NCBI RefSeq assembly: GCF_029222965.1
Contig: NZ_JARHUD010000008.1
Span: 103,915 to 167,914, forward strand
DNA from: Aquibaculum arenosum
GTDB lineage: Bacteria; Pseudomonadota; Alphaproteobacteria; Kiloniellales; DSM-21159
DNA length: 64,000 nucleotides
Reading direction: 5' to 3'
Below are positions 59,826 to 64,000 of this stretch, piece after piece (within the stretch, counting starts at the first letter, position 1; the number at the start of each line of letters is the position of its first letter). A program made the position numbers and the translations under genes. The notes beneath the pieces were generated by a model that was given only the letters and a program-made list of their open reading frames with translations, did no database searches and was not told where the DNA came from.

Positions 59826-60809
59826 ATGCCCAGCAAGGCGCAGTTGCTCTGGATGTACGAGGCCATGGAGAAGGCGCGCTACTACGAGGACACCATGGCG
59901 ACCGTCTACATGGAGGGAAAACAGCCCAAGTTCGACATCGGCGCCGGAACGGTGCCCGGGGAAATGCACCTGGCCGCCGGGCAGGAACCCTGCGCCGCCG
60001 GGGTGTGCGTGCATCTCCGCCCCGAGGACACGGTCACCGCCCCCCATCGTCCGCATCATGTCGCGATTGCCAAGGGCGTCGATCTGAACAGGATGACCGC
60101 CGAGATCTTCGGCAAGAAGAGCGGCCTGTCCGGCGGCCGCGGCGGGCATATGCACCTCTTTGACCCGGCGGTGAACTTCGCCTGCAGCGGCATCATCGCC
60201 GAGGGCACCGGCCCCGCCGTGGGCGCGGCCCTGGCCGCCAAGCTGAAGGGCAGCGACGCGATTTCGGTCAGCTATATCGGCGAAGGTGCCGCCAACCAGG
60301 GGGCCACCCACGAAGCCCTCAACCTGGCAGGCTTGTGGAAACTGCCGGTGGTTTTCGTGATCGAGGACAATGCCTGGGGCATCTCGGTGCCCAAGAGCAA
60401 GGCCACCGCCATTGCCGACACGAGCCAGCGCGCCGCCGGCTACGGCATGCCGGGCCATCACGTGGCCGACAACGACACCCTCGCGCTCTTCGAGGTGGCC
60501 GGGGAAGCCGTGGCGCGGGCGCGCCGCGGCGAGGGGCCGAGCCTGATCGAGGTCGAGACCTACCGCTACTACGGCCACTTCCAGGGCGATCCGGAACTCT
60601 ACCGCCCGAAGGGCGAGGTCGAGGCCCTGAAGGCCAAGGACCCGATCGAGCGTCTGCGCAAGGCCATGCTGGAGGGCGGTGAGATCACGGCCGAGGAGGC
60701 CGACGCCGCTCGCGATCGCGCCAGGCAGGAGGTGGACGAGGCTTACGCCTTCGCCCGGGCCGCCGACTATCCGGCGCCGGAAGAAGCCCTGACCCACGTC
60801 TTCGCCTGA
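59826..60809 (+). CDS. 2-oxoacid (pyruvate/acetoin-type) dehydrogenase E1 alpha subunit
   Basis: A 327-residue thiamine-diphosphate enzyme subunit of the AcoA/PdhA size class. The cofactor motif starts GEGAANQGATHEALNLA and ends FVIEDNAWG; the usual GDG and ENN are GEG and EDN here, so the Mg-ligand Asp is replaced by Glu. RGGHMHLFDP and HRPHHVAIAKG mark the substrate-side region. It has a strong AAGGAGG. It heads a five-gene operon without E2 or E3, so its acyl acceptor is uncertain. Acetoin dehydrogenase or a pyruvate-type function are equally possible. Confidence 0.88.
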   Translation: MPSKAQLLWMYEAMEKARYYEDTMATVYMEGKQPKFDIGAGTVPGEMHLAAGQEPCAAGVCVHLRPEDTVTAPHRPHHVAIAKGVDLNRMTAEIFGKKSGLSGGRGGHMHLFDPAVNFACSGIIAEGTGPAVGAALAAKLKGSDAISVSYIGEGAANQGATHEALNLAGLWKLPVVFVIEDNAWGISVPKSKATAIADTSQRAAGYGMPGHHVADNDTLALFEVAGEAVARARRGEGPSLIEVETYRYYGHFQGDPELYRPKGEVEALKAKDPIERLRKAMLEGGEITAEEADAARDRARQEVDEAYAFARAADYPAPEEALTHVFA

Positions 60810-60835
60810 GCGGCCAGCCCTTCAAGGAGAGCGTC

Positions 60836-61855
60836 ATGTCGAGCAATCGTCAGTTGACCGTTTCGCGCGCGATGGCCGAAGCCATCGCTCTGGAAATGCG
60901 CACGGACCCCAGCGTCTTCGTCATGGGCGAAGACATCGGCACCTACGGCGGAATCTTCGGTGCGACCGCCGGGCTGTTGGACGAATTCGGCGAGGAGCGG
61001 GTGCGTGACACCCCCATCTCAGAGACCGGTTTCATCGGCGCCGGCGTCGGCGCCGCCATGGCCGGCATGCGCCCGATCGTCGAGTTGATGTTCGTCGACT
61101 TCTTCGGTGTGTGCATGGATTCCATCTACAATCTGGCCGCCAAGAACACCTACTTCTCCGGCGGGAACTGCAAAGTCCCCATGGTGATCATGACCGCCAC
61201 GGGCGGCGGCTACTCCGATGCCGGCCAGCATTCGCAGACCCTGCACGCCACCTTCGCCCACCTGCCCGGCATGAAGGTGGTGGCCCCCTCCAACGCCTAT
61301 GACGCCAAGGGCCTGATGGCCGCCGCGATCCGCGACGACAGCCCGGTGGTCTTCATGTTCCACAAGGGCCTGCAGGGCCTGGCCTGGATGGCCTCGCCCG
61401 AGGAGGCGGCCACCGCGGTGCCGGAGGAGGCCTACACCCTGCCCTTCGGCGAAGCCCGCGTGGTGCGCGCCGGCAAGGACGTGACCCTGGTCACGCTCAG
61501 CATGATGGTCCATCGTGCCATGGACGCGGCCCGCGCCCTGGAAAAGGATGGCATCGATGCGGAGGTGATCGACCTGCGCTCACTGGTGCCACTCGATCGC
61601 GAGACCATTCTGCAGTCCGTCGCCAAGACCGGGCGCCTGGTGGTGGTCGACGAGGACTACCGCAGCTACGGCCTGACAGCGGAGGTGATCGCCAGCGTGG
61701 TCGAGAAGGATCCCGGCCTGCTGAAGGCGCCGCCGCAACGCCTGGCGGTACCCGACGTGCCGATCCCCTATAGCCGTCCCATGGAGCAGTTCGTCCTGCC
61801 CAACGCGGAGACCATTGCGGCAGCGACGCGCATCACCCTGGGGAAGGCTGGCTGA
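60836..61855 (+). CDS. 2-oxoacid (pyruvate/acetoin-type) dehydrogenase E1 beta subunit
   Basis: A 339-residue beta subunit pairing with the upstream alpha subunit. FVMGEDIGTYGGIFGAT has the thiamine-contacting Glu, GGYSDAGQHSQTLHATFAH the catalytic-site His, and DLRSLVPLDRETI the C-terminal assembly region. Compared with AcoB/PdhB it is of normal length. It begins 26 bases after E1 alpha with AAGGAG, and the lipoyl-domain gene starts one base after its stop. Confidence 0.92.
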   Translation: MSSNRQLTVSRAMAEAIALEMRTDPSVFVMGEDIGTYGGIFGATAGLLDEFGEERVRDTPISETGFIGAGVGAAMAGMRPIVELMFVDFFGVCMDSIYNLAAKNTYFSGGNCKVPMVIMTATGGGYSDAGQHSQTLHATFAHLPGMKVVAPSNAYDAKGLMAAAIRDDSPVVFMFHKGLQGLAWMASPEEAATAVPEEAYTLPFGEARVVRAGKDVTLVTLSMMVHRAMDAARALEKDGIDAEVIDLRSLVPLDRETILQSVAKTGRLVVVDEDYRSYGLTAEVIASVVEKDPGLLKAPPQRLAVPDVPIPYSRPMEQFVLPNAETIAAATRITLGKAG

Positions 61856-61856
61856 G

Positions 61857-62099
61857 ATGACGGATGTCACCGTTCCCGAAGACCTCTGGGACGCAAACAA
61901 GACGCCCGAGGGCATCGTTGCCAACTGGTTCTACAGCGACGGCGCGGAGGTGCCGGAGGGCGCGACCCTGGCCGAGCTGATGGTGGAGAAGTCCAGCTTC
62001 GACATCGCGGCACCGGCCGCCGGAACGCTGCGGATTGTCGTGCCCAAGGACGGCACGGTCCGCCCCGGCTCGGTGATCGCCCGGCTGGAGAGTGGTTAA
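61857..62099 (+). CDS. free-standing lipoyl-domain protein
   Basis: An 80-residue protein that is nothing but a lipoyl/biotinyl domain. The expected lipoyl lysine is K45 in LMVEKSSFDI, followed by the hairpin APAAGTLRIVVPKDGTVRPG. Ordinary E2 proteins carry this domain at the N-terminus of a 400-residue acyltransferase; here no peripheral-subunit-binding or catalytic domain follows. It presumably accepts the acyl or electron product of E1 on a swinging arm, or passes electrons onward. It overlaps the lipoate-ligase gene by 8 bases. Confidence 0.9.
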   Translation: MTDVTVPEDLWDANKTPEGIVANWFYSDGAEVPEGATLAELMVEKSSFDIAAPAAGTLRIVVPKDGTVRPGSVIARLESG

Positions 62100-62856
62100 G
62101 GGCCATCCACCGCTGCTGCTGAAGGAGCGATTCTCCACGGCAGCAGCGGGCCTGCAGCGTCAGGAGCAATTGGCGGGAGCACTCGGGCCGGAACGCCCGG
62201 TGCTCCTCCTGGCCTGGCAGGCGCCGCAGGCCCTGATCCTGGGGCACAGCGATACGCGCCTCCCCGACCTGCCCCGGGCCCGAAGCGCGCTGGAGGCGGC
62301 AGGCTGGCCGCTTCTGGTCCGGCGCAGCGGCGGCAGCGCCTGCCCGGTGGGTCCCGGTACGCTGCAACTGGCCCTGGCCCGGGTGGCACCGGCGGACTTC
62401 TCGATGGACGCCGGCTACGGCGAACTGGCCGGCCTTCTGGCAGCCGTCGGTGCCAGCTACGGGCTTGCGTTCGAGGTCGGCGAATGCGCCACGGCCTTCT
62501 GCCCGGGTCGCTGGGATATCGCCCTTGCGGGCCGCAAGCTGGCCGGGCTGTCGCAGCGCTGGCAGCAGCGCGGAAACCTGCGGCTGGTGACAACTGCGGC
62601 CTCGCTCAACGTCTCGGCCGATCCCCACAGCCTCGCGGCCTGCGTCGAAACCTTCTATCGCCATGCCGACGCACCACGACCCTGCTCTCCCACCACGCTG
62701 CACAGTCTCGCCCAGGCCGTGCCGGAGCATCAGGTGACCTGCGCCAAGTTCCTGCAGCGGCTGGCTGACAGTCTTGCCGGCGGAAGAACTTCTCTGCCAA
62801 GTTCCTGCTCAATTGCAGACCAAACCGGCGCCACACGCCAGGAGATCGCCCTGTGA
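62092..62856 (+). CDS. lipoate-protein ligase-like protein (LplA/BPL fold)
   Basis: A 254-residue member of the biotin/lipoate protein ligase superfamily. LLVRRSGGSACPVGPGT (residues about 75-90) is the lipoyl-AMP-binding RRxxGG motif, and WDIALAGRKLAGLSQRW has the invariant lysine K149. The protein is shorter than E. coli LplA and lacks its C-terminal accessory domain. GTG 62092 has GGAG upstream and overlaps the lipoyl-domain gene. It most likely attaches lipoate (or octanoate) to the adjacent lipoyl domain, rather than serving the whole cell. Confidence 0.86.
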   Translation: MVKGHPPLLLKERFSTAAAGLQRQEQLAGALGPERPVLLLAWQAPQALILGHSDTRLPDLPRARSALEAAGWPLLVRRSGGSACPVGPGTLQLALARVAPADFSMDAGYGELAGLLAAVGASYGLAFEVGECATAFCPGRWDIALAGRKLAGLSQRWQQRGNLRLVTTAASLNVSADPHSLAACVETFYRHADAPRPCSPTTLHSLAQAVPEHQVTCAKFLQRLADSLAGGRTSLPSSCSIADQTGATRQEIAL

Positions 62857-63906
62857 GTCAGCCCCACAGCACCCAGGCCCGCCGCCCCGGCATTCCCCCC
62901 CCTCCTGCTGATCGGGCTTTACGGGGTGCTCGCCCTGACGCCGCTGCTGCTGGCCTGGCTGCAGAGGCTGCCCGCGCGCAGCTTCTGGCGCGAGCTTTCC
63001 TCCGGCCTGGTGCTGGTCGGCTTTGCCATGCTGCTGGCGCAGTTCCTGCTGTCCGGGCGCTTCCGCTCCCTGTCCGGGCGGGTCGGCATCGACCTGGTGA
63101 TGCGCTTTCACCAGCTCATCGCCTTCAGCCTGCTGGCCTTCATCCTTGTGCATCCGCTGCTCTACGCCATGCCGCGCCTGGCCGAGAGCCCCGATGCGGC
63201 GCTGGCCAGTCTGGTGCGGATGTTCAGTTCACAGGGGCTGCGCAGCGGGGTGATCGCCTGGGTCCTCCTGCTCCTGCTCGTCCCCCTGGGCATCTTTCGC
63301 GACCTGCTGCCCCTGCCCTACGAAGCCTGGCGGTTGAGCCACGGCCTGGGTGCGGCTGCCATTGCGGTGCTGAGCACCCACCACACGCTGCGGGTGGGCA
63401 CCTACAGCGACAATCCCTGGCTGGCCGGCTTCTGGCTGATCCTGACCGGACTTGCGCTCCTGTCCCTGGTCCAGGTCTATCTGATCAAGCCGCTGGCCCA
63501 GCGCGGCACCCCTTGGCGTGTCATCGGCAACCGGCCGGTGGCCGAGCGCATGTGGGAGATCCGGCTCGAGCCCGAGGACGGAAAGGCGCCGCCCTTCGAG
63601 GCCGGCCAGTTCGCCTGGCTCAACCTCGGGCACTCCGCCTTCAGTCTCACCGAGCATCCCTTCTCCATCTCCTCGGCGCCGGCGGAGCGCCCCCAAATTG
63701 CCTTCACCATCAAGGAGAGCGGCGACTTCACCCGGCAGATCGGCAGCATCCCCGTGGGCACCCGCGCCTACCTCGACGGACCGCACGGCACCTTCTGCCT
63801 GCATGGTCGGCCGCAGCGGCCCCTCGTGCTGATCGCCGGCGGCGTGGGATTCGCGCCCATCATCGGCATGCTGCGCCAGCTGAGGACCTCTAACAACCGG
63901 GTTTGA
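62853..63906 (+). pseudogene. ferric-reductase/ferredoxin-reductase-like membrane flavoprotein, frameshifted and 3'-truncated
   Basis: A GTG at 62853 overlaps the lipoate-ligase stop by 4 bases and begins the expected reading frame, but a run of eight C (62895-62902) shifts it; with seven C the frame continues as PPLLLIGLYGVLALTPLLL, a proper membrane helix, into the long frame open from 62926. The body has heme-ligand histidines in MRFHQLIAFSLLAFILVHP and LSTHHTLRVG, the FAD motif EHPFSISSAP and nucleotide motif AGGVGFAPIIGMLRQL. After about 63885 the C-terminal 80 to 100 residues of the family are missing. It could be phase-variable rather than dead. Confidence 0.65.
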
Positions 63907-64000
63907 TGTTCTGAAGCAGCCAAGCCGCGCCGTGCTTCAGTATTGCGCTCGCCTTACCCTGCAGCCTCGGCGGGGCTATGGAGGTCGGCGGTCCTCTCTG
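63907..64000. other. unassigned right edge with inverted repeats, possible insertion boundary
   Basis: The sequence beyond the truncated ferric-reductase-like gene does not continue that protein in any frame. It holds a perfect inverted repeat CTGAAGCA (63911-63918) and TGCTTCAG (63933-63940), and GAGGACC at the homology break (63882-63888) recurs inverted as GGTCCTC at 63990-63996. These could belong to a mobile element entering from the right, but no transposase is visible within the window. Confidence 0.3.

Noticed and set aside
62853..63893. 346-residue plus-strand open frame starting with the coupled GTG
   Set aside because: Only its first dozen or so codons are authentic; after the C-run it is the wrong frame, while the frame open from 62926 carries the heme, FAD and nucleotide motifs.
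1..64000. tRNA, rRNA, CRISPR arrays, integrases and phage genes
   Set aside because: No tRNA-like T-loop clusters, no regularly spaced repeats and no recombinase or capsid-like proteins were recognised when reading both strands; small non-coding RNAs cannot be excluded by eye.

Overview
High-GC DNA that looks like one chromosomal segment of an alphaproteobacterium, probably Rhodospirillales/Kiloniellales-like. This rests on alphaproteobacterial marker families (DUF3126, DUF2948 directly after murA, DUF2244), abundant ABC and TRAP uptake systems, and operons joined by 4-base start/stop overlaps. It is inference; no rRNA or tRNA gene was seen. No CRISPR array or complete transposable element was seen either.

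Layout. 0.1-15.6 kb is mostly housekeeping: msrP, a HlyU-family protein, RidA, a small unknown protein with opgH (osmoregulated glucan synthesis), HAD and DUF2244 proteins, nth, an orphan HD-domain diiron-oxygenase-like protein, two metallo-beta-lactamase-fold proteins, two EamA exporters, a GNAT, a threonine synthase-like enzyme, dusA, and a RES/Xre toxin-antitoxin pair with a paired-palindrome operator. 15.7-22.5 kb is one operon encoding a complete branched-chain-type ABC importer with an acyl-CoA ligase inside it. 22.8-26.1 kb holds divergent glpD and glpK. 26-32.9 kb holds a hydroxypyruvate isomerase-like protein, DUF3126, tsaE-amgK-murU (cell-wall sugar recycling), a ferredoxin-NADP reductase and glutaryl-CoA dehydrogenase.

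32.9-37.8 kb is a distinctive block of exported proteins: a gluzincin-like HExxH protein, two small secreted proteins of unknown family and an OmpA-family protein, divergent from a LuxR-type regulator across a perfect 18-base palindrome. 37.8-43.1 kb has an iron-type alcohol dehydrogenase, an enolase-superfamily enzyme, murA with DUF2948, and DUF6134. 43.2-48.7 kb is a creatine-use locus: creatinase, a LysR regulator and an opine/polyamine-class ABC importer that lacks a local ATPase. Two near-identical 15-base LysR boxes tie it together. 49.2-56.7 kb is a sugar-acid (probably galactonate/arabonate) locus: SGNH hydrolase, IlvD/EDD dehydratase, TRAP transporter, KDPGal aldolase and KDGal kinase.

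56.8-59.7 kb has a rhodanese, a small exported protein, a Tat-exported sulfide:quinone-oxidoreductase-like flavoprotein and a small membrane protein. The window ends with the most unusual operon (59.8-63.9 kb): divergent E1 alpha and E1 beta 2-oxoacid-dehydrogenase subunits, a free-standing 80-residue lipoyl domain, a dedicated lipoate-ligase-like protein, and a ferric-reductase/ferredoxin-reductase-like membrane flavoprotein. No E2 acyltransferase or E3 is present. The last gene carries an apparent +1 frameshift in a run of eight C and loses homology abruptly near 63,885, which suggests decay or an insertion at the window edge.
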